Of a stretch of DNA of 64,000 bases, positions 16,245-24,339 are shown one piece after another. The DNA is taken from assembly GCF_000193375.1 (NCBI RefSeq), contig NC_015315.1, positions 186,001-250,000 on the forward strand, in the 5' to 3' direction. This stretch comes from Thermoproteus uzoniensis 768-20. Lineage in GTDB: Archaea; Thermoproteota; Thermoprotei; Thermoproteales; Thermoproteaceae. Numbering within the stretch: position 1 is the stretch's first letter; every line of letters starts with the position of its first letter. The notes under the pieces were generated by a model. The model was not told the DNA's origin, did no database searches, and saw nothing but the letters and a program-made list of their open reading frames with translations. The translations under genes and the position numbers were made by a program.

Positions 16245-17216
16245 CTATCCGCCACGCCCTCTCCGCCGCCCCCGGACGTCCCTACCGGCCTCAGCCTGTA
16301 TCTCGGCTCTGCCTTGCAGGTGTAGGTACACCGCTATGTAGGTCGGCACTACGGCCTCCTCTCGGCCTATCTCGACGCCGAGGACCTCCTCCACAGGCTC
16401 CTTAAGCCTTATGAGGATCTCGCCCTTCTTGAAGGCGAGAGCCCTCTCCACGATGGTCTCCGCATCCCTATCCAGATCTGAATAGGAGAGGGGAAGCGCG
16501 ATGAAGCCCGTCTTGTTGTTGAGGGAGCCGGGAGCTCTGATGAGCCTGTGCACGTCCGCCGTCACGACCTCGTCTATCCTTATCGAGTAGCTACCGTCGT
16601 CGAGGCCGCGCATGAGCCTCGCGAGGCTCCCCACAGGCTCCTCGACGTATAGCTTGACCGCCCTCCTCCCGACCCTCGCCTCGAACTTCGACAAGTCGAG
16701 GTTGCGCCCCACTAGAAAGTCCACAAGCCTCCTCCGCTCGCCGGCGTCGAGCCCTCTGACCTCCTCGGCCCTTACGTGTACGTGGAACCCCCTATGGCCC
16801 GAGTAGACCGGCAACCCCTCGAGGCCCAGCTCGTTCCTCAAGGCGTCGAGAAGCTTCAAGGCCTCCTCCTTAGCGTCCTCGAGACATCCGTAGTTGAGGA
16901 GCTCCATGCCTCTGCAGTTCGGCGTGTCCAGGTGGTCCCCGTCTATGTCGAATACGAGGTCGGCGCCCAGCCACCCCTTGGCGTCCATGTCCTTCTCGTC
17001 CGGCCTTTCATAGAGCGCCGCCGAGTAGTAGAGCCCTAGAGGCGGCCTATCGACGCAGAACGATCTGAGGTCCTCCAGCGATCTGAACGACTTGTGCCTA
17101 ACCATGGCGCCGTCCATCGTCAGATAGCCCACCTCGCGCCTCTCTATCTCCGGCACGTCCAGCTGGGCGTTCCTGTAGTAGTTCCTAAACAAAGCCTCGA
17201 GGAATTTCATAGCCAT
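16245..17216 (-). CDS. priS: DNA primase small (catalytic) subunit PriS
   Basis: 323 residues. It synthesises RNA/DNA primers for replication. The N-terminus RNYYRNA is typical, and DLVFDIDGDH contains the two metal-binding Asp residues; a third Asp lies further on. YSGHRGFHVHV matches the conserved SGRRGVHxWV-type motif with catalytic His. The C-terminus ends in a short Arg/Gly tail, which is unusual. A TATA-like element lies about 24 bases upstream of the ATG at 17216. GINS follows after a short gap. Confidence 0.95.
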   Translation of the reverse strand: MAMKFLEALFRNYYRNAQLDVPEIERREVGYLTMDGAMVRHKSFRSLEDLRSFCVDRPPLGLYYSAALYERPDEKDMDAKGWLGADLVFDIDGDHLDTPNCRGMELLNYGCLEDAKEEALKLLDALRNELGLEGLPVYSGHRGFHVHVRAEEVRGLDAGERRRLVDFLVGRNLDLSKFEARVGRRAVKLYVEEPVGSLARLMRGLDDGSYSIRIDEVVTADVHRLIRAPGSLNNKTGFIALPLSYSDLDRDAETIVERALAFKKGEILIRLKEPVEEVLGVEIGREEAVVPTYIAVYLHLQGRAEIQAEAGRDVRGRRRGRGG

Positions 17217-17342
17217 ATCACGGACGCCACAGCCGCATAAAAACAGCCGTCGGTATTATCGATGCTTTCTGAAATTAAACTCGTGAGAGATATTAACATC
17301 CATCTTAGAGCAATATATTTATAACCATATATTCCCAATCCT

Positions 17343-18686
17343 ATGGTTCAATGGACACCAGAACACTATAAATGGCCCCCGAAGGCAGCAAGCGCCATAT
17401 TTTCGCAGTTTTTGGGGTTCTTCCTAGACGCCTACGATCTGACGTTCGTGACCGCCATGACGTCGACGTTGGCGGCGGTCTTGCTACCTCCGACGCTCTC
17501 GAAGGAGGTGGTCGGCTACTTCATAACGTTGCTGGGCTACGCGTTCACCATGATAGCGAGGCCTCTAGGCAGCGCGATCTTCGGGAACCTCGCAGATAGG
17601 TGGGGGAGGCGCGATACTTTGATGATAACCATAGTGGGCTATTCCACGGCCAGCGCCTTGACCGCGGCGATACCGACGTACGCGCAAGCCGGCTGGGCCG
17701 CCTTCTGGATATATTCGGCCTTAAGGTTCATCCTCGGCATCTTCGTGGGCGGCGAGTACGCGGCGGGCCACCCATTCGCCATGGAGTACTCCGCCCCTAG
17801 ATGGAGGGGCCTCGTCAGCGGCATAGTCCAGGGCGCGTTCAGCTGGGGCGTCGCGCTGGGCGGCTTCGTGGTCGCCGCGTTTACCGCCTACTTCGGGCAA
17901 GCCGCCATGCAGGCGTACGCGTGGAGATATGTATTCCTCACCGGGCTGATACCGGCTGTGGTCGCGCTCTATATAAGGTTCGCCATGCCCGACACGCCCG
18001 TGTTCTCGGAGGCCAAGAACAAGGGACAGCTGGAGAAGGTGCCGTTCTTCAGCCTATTTAGACCTCCCGCTCTCTGGACCTTCTTGTCGGTCTTCGTATT
18101 CATGACAGGCCTCTTCTTCAGCAGCTATTCCCTATTCTATTTCGCCACCGGCATCCTTGAGAAGGCCGGTCTGGCGCAGGGCGCCGCCAGCTACTACTAC
18201 GGGGTGTCCGGCGTCATCGCCGCCATAGCGGCAACTCTGTGGGGCTTCTCGTCGGACTTCTTGGGCAGGAGAAAGGCCTTAGTCATAGCCGGCGTGGTTT
18301 CGGCGATTCTCGCAATCCCCGCGTTCTACGTCTGGTATCTTGGCGCGGCCACGAACAACGTCGCCCTGCTCTACCTCGGAGCGGCCCTCGCCGGCTGGCT
18401 GACCCAATGGCCTTGGGGCCTCGTCCCGGTGTACCTCTCCGAGCGTTTCGCAACCCAGAGGAGGGCCAGCGGCGTCGGTTTCGGCTACAGCTCCGGCATA
18501 TTCATAAGCGCGTGGATGCCGCTCTACTCGATACCGCTCTACAATCTGTTTAAGCCCATAGAGGACGGCAATATATGGTTCGTGGCGGCTTTCTGGCTGA
18601 TATTGGCCGGCGTCGTCTACGGCATCGCAGCGTTGCTAGGCCCCGAGACGATAGGGGTCGATCTGCGGATAGCCCAAGAGAAATAA
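17343..18686 (+). CDS. MFS transporter, metabolite:H+ symporter type
   Basis: A 447-residue, 12-helix major facilitator. The first helix FSQFLGFFLDAYDLTFVTAM and the loop GNLADRWGRRDTLM (the MFS A motif between helices 2 and 3) are diagnostic, as is FILGIFVGGEYAAGHPFAMEY, the sugar-acid/dicarboxylate symporter pattern. The second A-like motif is SSDFLGRRKA. It is probably a carboxylate or aromatic-acid importer; the substrate is not determined. TATA-like TATTTATAAC lies about 24 bases before the ATG. It is monocistronic and convergent with the PCNA gene. Confidence 0.9.
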   Translation: MVQWTPEHYKWPPKAASAIFSQFLGFFLDAYDLTFVTAMTSTLAAVLLPPTLSKEVVGYFITLLGYAFTMIARPLGSAIFGNLADRWGRRDTLMITIVGYSTASALTAAIPTYAQAGWAAFWIYSALRFILGIFVGGEYAAGHPFAMEYSAPRWRGLVSGIVQGAFSWGVALGGFVVAAFTAYFGQAAMQAYAWRYVFLTGLIPAVVALYIRFAMPDTPVFSEAKNKGQLEKVPFFSLFRPPALWTFLSVFVFMTGLFFSSYSLFYFATGILEKAGLAQGAASYYYGVSGVIAAIAATLWGFSSDFLGRRKALVIAGVVSAILAIPAFYVWYLGAATNNVALLYLGAALAGWLTQWPWGLVPVYLSERFATQRRASGVGFGYSSGIFISAWMPLYSIPLYNLFKPIEDGNIWFVAAFWLILAGVVYGIAALLGPETIGVDLRIAQEK

Positions 18687-18705
18687 TCCCTCTTTTTCCC
18701 CAGAT

Positions 18706-19461
18706 CTACTGTTCTATATGCGGCGCCACGAAGTACGTCAGCTTTCCTCCAGCCGGTATATCGAAGGTTAGGGATATGGGCTTGGCCGTGGCGAGCTCCA
18801 CAGTGACTATATCGCTGACCTTGGAGGCCTTGCCGGCTATATCCACGAGGTACTCCAGCGAGAACGTGGCGCTTGCCGGCTCCTTGACGTCGAATTCGTA
18901 TACGAGCTCTCCGCCCTTGTCGAGCTTCACCTCCACCTCGCCTCTGTCGCTCGACGCCCTTATGTAGAGGGCCTCCTCGTCTACGTCGAACTTTACCGAG
19001 TCGGCGACCGCGTCGGCATCTTTAAGCGCTTGGCTCAACACATCGCTGGCGGTCTTCACCGTGGCGGTGTAGACCACCTTGGGCGTGGGCAACTCCTCTG
19101 CGGCGGCCTCGATCAGGGGAAGCGTTATGGAGCGGGTGGACTTGCCTATGAGCTTCACCCTGAGCTTGGACTCCTCGACCTCCAGAGAGATCTTGTCGCC
19201 TTTCTTGAGCCTTCTGAGGAGCTTCCTGAAGTCCTTGAAGTTTATCCCCATCCTGACCTCCGACTGGAGCTCCGGGTACTCCTCGAAGCCCTCCTTAGGT
19301 ATGAAGAGGTCTACCATGGCCGTCCGCGAGGGGTCTAGAGATCTTAGGGCTAGGCCGTCTTGCCGAAAGACGAAGGCGGCCTCCTCCACCAGAACCGCTA
19401 TGGAGTCGAGGATGTAGGACCACTCCTTGGCGTCGGAGTACGTGATGGTGTATTTCGCCAT
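18706..19461 (-). CDS. pcn: DNA polymerase sliding clamp PCNA
   Basis: A 251-residue sliding clamp that tethers DNA polymerase, ligase and FEN1. The two-lobed PCNA pattern is clear: FVFRQDGLALRSLDPSRTAMVDL in the first lobe (given here as DGLALRSLDPSRT) and the C-terminal LTFDIPAGGKLTYFVAPHIE. Crenarchaea often have several PCNA paralogues; only this one is in the window. A TATA-like CTTATATTTA lies about 25 bases before the ATG. It is next to TFS, same strand, but each has its own promoter. Confidence 0.96.
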   Translation of the reverse strand: MAKYTITYSDAKEWSYILDSIAVLVEEAAFVFRQDGLALRSLDPSRTAMVDLFIPKEGFEEYPELQSEVRMGINFKDFRKLLRRLKKGDKISLEVEESKLRVKLIGKSTRSITLPLIEAAAEELPTPKVVYTATVKTASDVLSQALKDADAVADSVKFDVDEEALYIRASSDRGEVEVKLDKGGELVYEFDVKEPASATFSLEYLVDIAGKASKVSDIVTVELATAKPISLTFDIPAGGKLTYFVAPHIEQ

Positions 19462-19503
19462 GTGGACAGATGCGTCGCTAAATATAAGCTTTGGCTTGTA
19501 ATA

Positions 19504-19833
19504 TCAGGCGTATTCTCTCCAGGTATATCCACATCTGGTGCATCTGTAGAAACGCGTGGGGGGTTCGTCGGCCGCCCTCGTCTGTTGCATCCAGACGTAG
19601 GCCTCCTCGTTGCCGCATTTGGGACATACGGCCTTCGTCTTGGGCAGAGTCTCCGCCACGGCGTCTGCGACGAGTATCTCGTTCCTCCTCTCGACGGCGG
19701 ATTTAGACCTATAGGCCGATCTAGCCGCGTCGTTGACCGGCTCCTCGTAGCCGCATTTAGGACAGCGCAACACGGTGGCCGACCCTTTCTTGACCGGCAC
19801 GAGTAGAGAGCCGTCGTTGGGGCAAAAGCGCAT
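19504..19833 (-). CDS. tfs: Transcription cleavage factor TFS (RPB9/TFIIS-like)
   Basis: 109 residues with two zinc ribbons. The N-terminal RFCPNDGSLLVP and RCPKCGYEE form the first, where one Cys is replaced by Asp-Gly (CPNDG). The C-terminal CPKCGNEEAYVWMQQTRAADEP and YRCTRCGYTW form the TFIIS ribbon with the catalytic acidic pair, here in RAADEP rather than the usual RSADEP. The factor rescues backtracked RNA polymerase by stimulating transcript cleavage. A TATA-like TTTTTATAG lies about 24 bases upstream. Confidence 0.93.
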   Translation of the reverse strand: MRFCPNDGSLLVPVKKGSATVLRCPKCGYEEPVNDAARSAYRSKSAVERRNEILVADAVAETLPKTKAVCPKCGNEEAYVWMQQTRAADEPPTRFYRCTRCGYTWREYA

Positions 19834-19918
19834 GGCCTCGCTATCGGAGCTCTCTATAAAAACTTTTTGCTAGATCCAGCTGGGGAAAAGTTTTAAATAG
19901 GCCGTCGAAGGCGGGGAC

Positions 19919-20395
19919 GTGGTTTCGGTCAAGGACGTGCCCGCGGATCTGTTAATCAAGGAGCTGGCCGCGTATCTGAAGACGAACGTTGCCCAGGTCA
20001 AGCCGCCTGTGTGGGCCGCCTACGTGAAGACCGGCGCCAATAAGGACCGGCCGCCTATGGACGACGATTGGTGGTACGTGAGGGCCGCGTCCATAGTCAG
20101 GAGGCTGTACTTGGACGGGCCGGTGGGGCTGTCCAGGTTGAGGACGTACTACGGATATAGGGCTAAGGTCGGCCAGGGGATGAGGAGCGAGAGGACGAGG
20201 AAGGCGGGCGGCGCCGTGATCAGGAAGCTCTTGCACCAGCTCGAGCAAGCCGGCATAGTGGCGAGGACCAAGAGAGGACGCGTCCTCACCCCCGAGGGGA
20301 GATCGCTCGTGGATAGGATCGCAACGAAGATCGCGAAGGAGCTTGTTAAGGCCAGGCCGGAGCTAGCCAAATATCTGGCCCCGCCTAAGGAGTAA
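19919..20395 (+). CDS. rps19e: 30S ribosomal protein S19e
   Basis: A 158-residue archaeal/eukaryotic small-subunit protein needed for 18S/16S maturation in relatives. [20 protein letters not shown] is the signature, followed by the Gly/Arg-rich basic segment and [14 protein letters not shown], a winged-helix-like C-terminus. GTG start at 19919, 24 bases after TTTTAAAT. It heads a cluster with PDCD5-like, L39e and L31e genes; its stop overlaps the next ATG by one base. Confidence 0.97.
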   Translation: MVSVKDVPADLLIKELAAYLKTNVAQVKPPVWAAYVKTGANKDRPPMDDDWWYVRAASIVRRLYLDGPVGLSRLRTYYGYRAKVGQGMRSERTRKAGGAVIRKLLHQLEQAGIVARTKRGRVLTPEGRSLVDRIATKIAKELVKARPELAKYLAPPKE

Positions 20396-20724
20396 TGGCC
20401 GCCGAGGGCGGCGACGAGGAGCTGGAGAGGCTACGAGAGAAGAAGCTTAGGGAGATGCAAGAGCAGGCAGAGGCTCGGAGGAGGGCCGAGGAGCTGGCTG
20501 CCCAGAGGCGGCTTGCTCTGAAAAGGATATTGACTCCGGAAGCCCTCGCGCGGCTGGACAACCTCAGAATTGTGAGACCGGAGTTGGTGGAGGCATTGGA
20601 GCAACAGCTCATATCTCTAGCCGCCAGCGGTAGGGTCAAGTTGCCCATAACGGACGACGACCTCAAGGAGATCTTGGCCCAGATATACGAGAGGAGCAGG
20701 AAGGAGTATAGATTTCGTTTCTAG
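20395..20724 (+). CDS. PDCD5/TFAR19-family DNA-binding protein
   Basis: A 109-residue helical protein of the archaeal PDCD5 family (MTH1615-like). The charged N-terminal helix ([19 protein letters not shown]) leads into the compact three-helix core with [19 protein letters not shown], the family signature, and a C-terminal basic tail. Members bind nucleic acid; the cellular role in archaea is not settled. It starts on the last base of the S19e stop, so it is co-translated. The genomic position between S19e and L39e is conserved in crenarchaea. Confidence 0.93.
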   Translation: MAAEGGDEELERLREKKLREMQEQAEARRRAEELAAQRRLALKRILTPEALARLDNLRIVRPELVEALEQQLISLAASGRVKLPITDDDLKEILAQIYERSRKEYRFRF

Positions 20725-20759
20725 GGAAATCTTTAAAAAGGGCCGACGCCGGCGGGGAC

Positions 20760-20915
20760 ATGGCGCGCAACAAGGCGTTGGGGAGAAAGTTAAGGCTCGC
20801 GGCGGCTTTGAAATCTAACAGAGATCCCCCGGCCTGGGTGAGGCTGAAGACCAAGAACCGAGTGACGAGGTCGCCCGCCAGGAGGTACTGGAGGCGGGCG
20901 AAGCTCAAGGCTTAA
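20760..20915 (+). CDS. rpl39e: 50S ribosomal protein L39e
   Basis: A 51-residue, very basic large-subunit protein that lines the peptide exit tunnel. It starts MARNKALGRKLRLA and ends RRYWRRAKLKA; WVRLKTKNRV in the middle is the family core. It is short but unmistakable. A TATA-like CTTTAAAAA lies about 27 bases before the ATG. The stop codon region doubles as the TATA box of the L31e gene. Confidence 0.97.
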   Translation: MARNKALGRKLRLAAALKSNRDPPAWVRLKTKNRVTRSPARRYWRRAKLKA

Positions 20916-20919
20916 AAAG
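20911..20919 (+). promoter_or_regulatory. TATA element of L31e overlapping the L39e stop
   Basis: CTTAAAAAG spans the L39e stop codon (20913-20915) and is centred about 24 bases before the L31e ATG (20939). L31e may therefore be transcribed from its own start as well as by read-through. Confidence 0.5.
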
Positions 20920-20938
20920 GTGGTTCTTGCGGTGAGCC

Positions 20939-21214
20939 ATGTCCGAGGAGGCCAAGGTCGTCGCGTCGAGGGAATACAGGATAAGCCTCCGCAGGGCCTA
21001 CTGGGCGGCCCGCACTCGGAGGGCCAAGAGAGCCGTGGCGATAATAAGGGAGTTCGCGGCGAGACACATGAAGACCGAGGTCGGCAAGGTGAAGATAGAC
21101 CCTTCCCTCAACGTCGCGATTTGGTCCCGGAGCAGAGAGAGGCCGCCGCGCTATGTGGATGTGGTTATCGAGAAGAGGGAGGACGGCACCGTCTTAGTCA
21201 AGCCTAAACAATAA
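20939..21214 (+). CDS. rpl31e: 50S ribosomal protein L31e
   Basis: A 91-residue archaeal/eukaryotic large-subunit protein located near the exit tunnel. [21 protein letters not shown] is the family core (read as [16 protein letters not shown]), followed by [20 protein letters not shown]. Length is standard. It shares one base with the next gene (TAATG), placing the 116-residue protein downstream in the same transcript. Confidence 0.97.
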   Translation: MSEEAKVVASREYRISLRRAYWAARTRRAKRAVAIIREFAARHMKTEVGKVKIDPSLNVAIWSRSRERPPRYVDVVIEKREDGTVLVKPKQ

Positions 21215-21564
21215 TGGACCCGCTCAAGGCGCTACAGTACCGCTTTGTCAGATACTGCGTAAATAGGGCCTACGTCAACGTAGACCTATCCAACAAGCCG
21301 GCTGAATTCGTCAACCTCCTCGACGACGTTGTCGACGAGCTCAGAGACCTGGAGCATCTAATCGCCGAGGATCCTAACAAGACCGAACAGATACTGACCG
21401 GAGAGTTGATGGAGAAATACAGACTATTGCGCGAGAGGGATAAGGACGTCGCCAAGGCCCTATTCTCCGGCATTCTCCGCAACTGCCTAGAGCTTGAGGA
21501 GATCTCGGAGAGCAAGCTCGGCGATACCATAAGGCGGCTGCTCGACGAGATAGAGAAGTCGTAG
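21214..21564 (+). CDS. hypothetical helical protein downstream of L31e
   Basis: 116 residues, acidic and predicted nearly all helical, with conserved-looking blocks RFVRYCVNRAYVN and LRDLEHLIAEDP. No known domain is recognised. The start overlaps the L31e stop by one base (TAATG), so it belongs to the ribosomal transcript and may work in ribosome biogenesis or translation; that is inference from position only. Confidence 0.75.
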   Translation: MDPLKALQYRFVRYCVNRAYVNVDLSNKPAEFVNLLDDVVDELRDLEHLIAEDPNKTEQILTGELMEKYRLLRERDKDVAKALFSGILRNCLELEEISESKLGDTIRRLLDEIEKS

Positions 21565-21589
21565 TTGCTCTAAAGGCTTGCGACATTGC

Positions 21590-22810
21590 GTGAGGACGCT
21601 ACTGCAGGCGCCGCCCGGCTTCGGCAAAAGCAGGAGGCTCGCCAAGGTTGCTGTAGAACACGGCGGGAGGACCCTATTCTTTGTTAGATCGCACCTAGAG
21701 GCTCTACAGGTCTATTCTTATATAGCCGAGTACGGCGGGAGCGCCGCGCTGATGTTCGGTAGATCCTCCTTATGTAAATTCGGCGCGAGGACGGCGACCG
21801 AGTGCCTCTTGCTTCGGGAACGTGGAATATGTAAAGCTCGATATAAATATATAAATAGAAAATTCGCTAAAATAGACGATATTTACAACGCCGGCGTATG
21901 TCCCTACGAGTACTTACAAGCTATAGGGCGCCAGAGCAAGATAGCGGTGTTGCCTATTGCCTATCTTGAAAGCCAAGAATATCTATCGTCTATCGCCGAT
22001 CTCTTGAGGGAAAGCGATCTGGTCATAATCGACGAGGCGCACAACCTCCTGCTGCACGACCTGCTTGTCGAGAAGGACGTTCCATCAGATATGATATGCG
22101 ACCCACACGCCCGGCGGTGCGTCTTGCTACCCATAATGGGAGAGCTCCTGAAAGGAAGAAACGTTCTATTGGCGAGCGCATCTGTAACTAAACCTTTTTC
22201 TGAGATATTCATTAAATTTCTTGATATAAACTATATAAATAATGATAATATATTTTTTGAAAATTTAGTAATTGATATATATCCTATAAAAATAAGGTAT
22301 ATAAATAGAATAAGCAAGTCGACTGTATTACTTATTAAAAAGATATTAAACGATACTTTTTCTGTTTTTAATAAAATTATATTATTTCTTCCTAATAAGA
22401 AATTATATGAATATTATAAAGTCAAACTTAGAGAATATCCGTTATCAGATAGGCCGCTTGGGGATATACCACACATAGTGATCACCTATTTCGGGAGCCC
22501 GCTCTCTGAAGGCGTCAACGTGGATGCGGACGCGGCAATCCTCGTCGGATTCCCCATACCTAACGTGACAGATAGTTGGTTGAAGGCCAAAATGCAGATC
22601 GTCGACAGGCTAGGGCTATCGGGCTTCAAATATGTGTTGCTCTTCGCGGCGGTCAGCAACTCCGTACAAGCCATGGGCAGAGTCATGAGAGGCCTAGAAA
22701 ACCGAGAAAAATACGTGGCGGCTGTCGACGACAGGTTCTGGAAATACCGCTGGGCGATGCCCAAGTGGTTCGCCAACTCTGCAGTATTGAGAGAGGCGCC
22801 GACAAGATGA
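21590..22810 (+). CDS. XPD/Rad3-like FeS superfamily 2 helicase, short form
   Basis: About 406 residues. Motif I is LLQAPPGFGKSR at the N-terminus. Four Cys (about residues 62, 72, 81 and 104) lie between motifs I and II, as for the FeS cluster of XPD/FANCJ/DinG helicases. Motif II is IIDEAHNL, and the C-terminal helicase half ends with SNSVQAMGRVMRG, the motif VI-like QxxGRxxR. True XPD has about 550 residues, so the arch region is reduced. GTG 21590 is preferred to TTG 21578 because of TATA-box spacing. Bases about 22190-22450 are strongly AT-rich within the gene. The stop overlaps the HerA-like gene (ATGA). It probably unwinds or remodels DNA together with the downstream ATPase. Confidence 0.85.
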   Translation: MRTLLQAPPGFGKSRRLAKVAVEHGGRTLFFVRSHLEALQVYSYIAEYGGSAALMFGRSSLCKFGARTATECLLLRERGICKARYKYINRKFAKIDDIYNAGVCPYEYLQAIGRQSKIAVLPIAYLESQEYLSSIADLLRESDLVIIDEAHNLLLHDLLVEKDVPSDMICDPHARRCVLLPIMGELLKGRNVLLASASVTKPFSEIFIKFLDINYINNDNIFFENLVIDIYPIKIRYINRISKSTVLLIKKILNDTFSVFNKIILFLPNKKLYEYYKVKLREYPLSDRPLGDIPHIVITYFGSPLSEGVNVDADAAILVGFPIPNVTDSWLKAKMQIVDRLGLSGFKYVLLFAAVSNSVQAMGRVMRGLENREKYVAAVDDRFWKYRWAMPKWFANSAVLREAPTR

Positions 22811-23706
22811 TCGACATAGCCCTCACGGCGCTCGTATCGCTGGCTCTCGCTACATACATCTGGAGAGACGACGAGGTGTTCGTAGGCCTCGGCTCCGGCG
22901 GCCTCGTCTATCTGCCTCTCGACAAACATATAACCATAATAGGGCCCACCCGATCGGGCAAGACTACCCTCGCCAAGAAGATAGCAAGCCGTAGCGGAAA
23001 GAAGGTCGTCGTGATGGACTGGAACGGCGAGTACAGCCTAGGCCTTAAGATAAATGCCTCTAAATTAAAACTAGATATATCAAATATAAATAAGAAAATC
23101 TTAGCAGAATTAATTGGTATATCATTAAATCTAAATGAGCCATCTATTTACTTTCTATATAGATCTATAAAGGATCAAGAGGTTAAGCGGCCGAAAGATC
23201 TGCTGACGGCGATAGATTCGTATCTGACAACCACGAAGAGCGAGACTGAAATGAAGGCGGCCATACTACGTAGGCTTGAGTACATTCTCGATGCATTAGA
23301 CAAAGGAAGAATTCCACTTGATTTTATTATTAAGTACAATAAAAATATAACAATTGATTTATCTAGTCTATCATTAGTTGAGGAGAAGATTCTAATAATA
23401 TCATTAATTCTGACCTTTATATACAATAAATTTAGAAATATGTCTATTACAAAAAATATAAAATTAATATTAATAGTCGATGAAGCTCAAAATATTTTAA
23501 ATCTAAATATCATAAGGCACATAATTACTGAAATGGCCAAATACGGCATTAGAGTTGTTCTGGTCACCAATATACTGCCGCCACCGGATGTAATGGCGCA
23601 TACAAACATTATACTCGTTAAACCACATATATCGTATAACTTTAAAGTGAATAATTCATCTATTATAATAAATGATAAAATTATAAAAATTTATAAATTT
23701 ATTTAA
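22807..23706 (+). CDS. membrane-anchored HerA/VirB4-like ATPase
   Basis: 299 residues. A single N-terminal hydrophobic segment (IALTALVSLALATYIW) precedes the Walker A motif IIGPTRSGKTTLAKK (about 46-53). VVMDWNGEY follows, the typical HerA/FtsK strand. The Walker B motif LILIVDEAQNIL is near 224, with a sensor region VVLVTN. This is the layout of HerA-like DNA translocases, including the membrane ATPase CedB of crenarchaeal DNA import, though CedB is about twice as long. It overlaps the FeS helicase stop by four bases. Bases 23041-23160 and 23310-23530 are AT-rich. A DNA pump at the membrane is inferred. Confidence 0.8.
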   Translation: MIDIALTALVSLALATYIWRDDEVFVGLGSGGLVYLPLDKHITIIGPTRSGKTTLAKKIASRSGKKVVVMDWNGEYSLGLKINASKLKLDISNINKKILAELIGISLNLNEPSIYFLYRSIKDQEVKRPKDLLTAIDSYLTTTKSETEMKAAILRRLEYILDALDKGRIPLDFIIKYNKNITIDLSSLSLVEEKILIISLILTFIYNKFRNMSITKNIKLILIVDEAQNILNLNIIRHIITEMAKYGIRVVLVTNILPPPDVMAHTNIILVKPHISYNFKVNNSSIIINDKIIKIYKFI

Positions 23707-23711
23707 GAAAT

Positions 23712-23921
23712 ATGAAAGATAGAGATGAAGTAATTAAACAGATTATTAACACACTGAAGATATTGGGCATTGATATCGACGAGATGGAAACTTGCGAGAT
23801 TTATTTTAATTATCTAAATTATAAGTTGTCATACATAGAAAAAACCCTCGATGAAATAAAAGAGAAAATAATTTTTATAGAAAATCTAAAATGCTTAAAT
23901 AGAAAAGAAATGCATAAATAA
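23712..23921 (+). CDS. small helical protein, 69 aa, unknown
   Basis: 69 residues, AT-rich codons (Ile/Lys/Asn/Glu heavy), predicted as two or three helices with a likely coiled coil in the second half (YIEKTLDEIKEKIIFIENL). It starts five bases after the HerA-like stop, so it is probably co-transcribed with it. No homologue or motif is recognised. It may be an adaptor of the ATPase. Its composition differs sharply from the GC-rich neighbours. Confidence 0.6.
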   Translation: MKDRDEVIKQIINTLKILGIDIDEMETCEIYFNYLNYKLSYIEKTLDEIKEKIIFIENLKCLNRKEMHK

Positions 23922-23941
23922 GAGGTGAATTCTAATGATCT

Positions 23942-24304
23942 ATGGAAGGCTTTCGTACAATTTACAAATATTCCGATAAGCTCGATTCCTATGTAATAAA
24001 AAGAATCACTATACAGTTTTTGCAAGATCAAGCAAAGAACGCAAAGGGCAACTTGATAACATTCCGCCCATCTAAAATCGCCCAAGACCTAAGCATATAT
24101 AGCAGGAAGGATATAAGGGCAAAAACGGTCATGATACGCGGGTTCCTCGACGAGCTCGTCCACCGCGGCTATATCGCAGTCATTAAGAGGAGCGCCAGGG
24201 GCAAAGTCTACGGCCTCTATCGATCGGGCAAGCTCTGGGATCTCCTTGAAAAGTACGAGACCGACAAAGTCCTGGAGATACTGGAGTCCGAAAAGTTACA
24301 GTAA
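23942..24304 (+). CDS. winged-helix-like protein
   Basis: 120 residues. FRPSKIAQDLSIYSRKDIRAK with VMIRGFLDELVHRGYIAVIKRS forms a helix-turn-helix plus wing pattern, so it is probably a DNA-binding regulator or an adaptor of the locus. GAGGTGA 13 bases upstream and a TATA-like TGCATAAATA about 26 bases upstream both fit the ATG at 23942. The first third is AT-rich, then composition returns to GC-rich. No specific family is recognised. Confidence 0.65.
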   Translation: MEGFRTIYKYSDKLDSYVIKRITIQFLQDQAKNAKGNLITFRPSKIAQDLSIYSRKDIRAKTVMIRGFLDELVHRGYIAVIKRSARGKVYGLYRSGKLWDLLEKYETDKVLEILESEKLQ

Positions 24305-24339
24305 TCGCCGGCAATATATTAGGGCTTTCCTCCCGCCTT

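Noticed and set aside
22807-23706. HerA-like ATPase as CedB of the DNA-import system
   Set aside because: It is half the length of CedB, has one rather than two membrane segments, and no CedA/CedA1-like small membrane genes adjoin. Kept only as a family resemblance.
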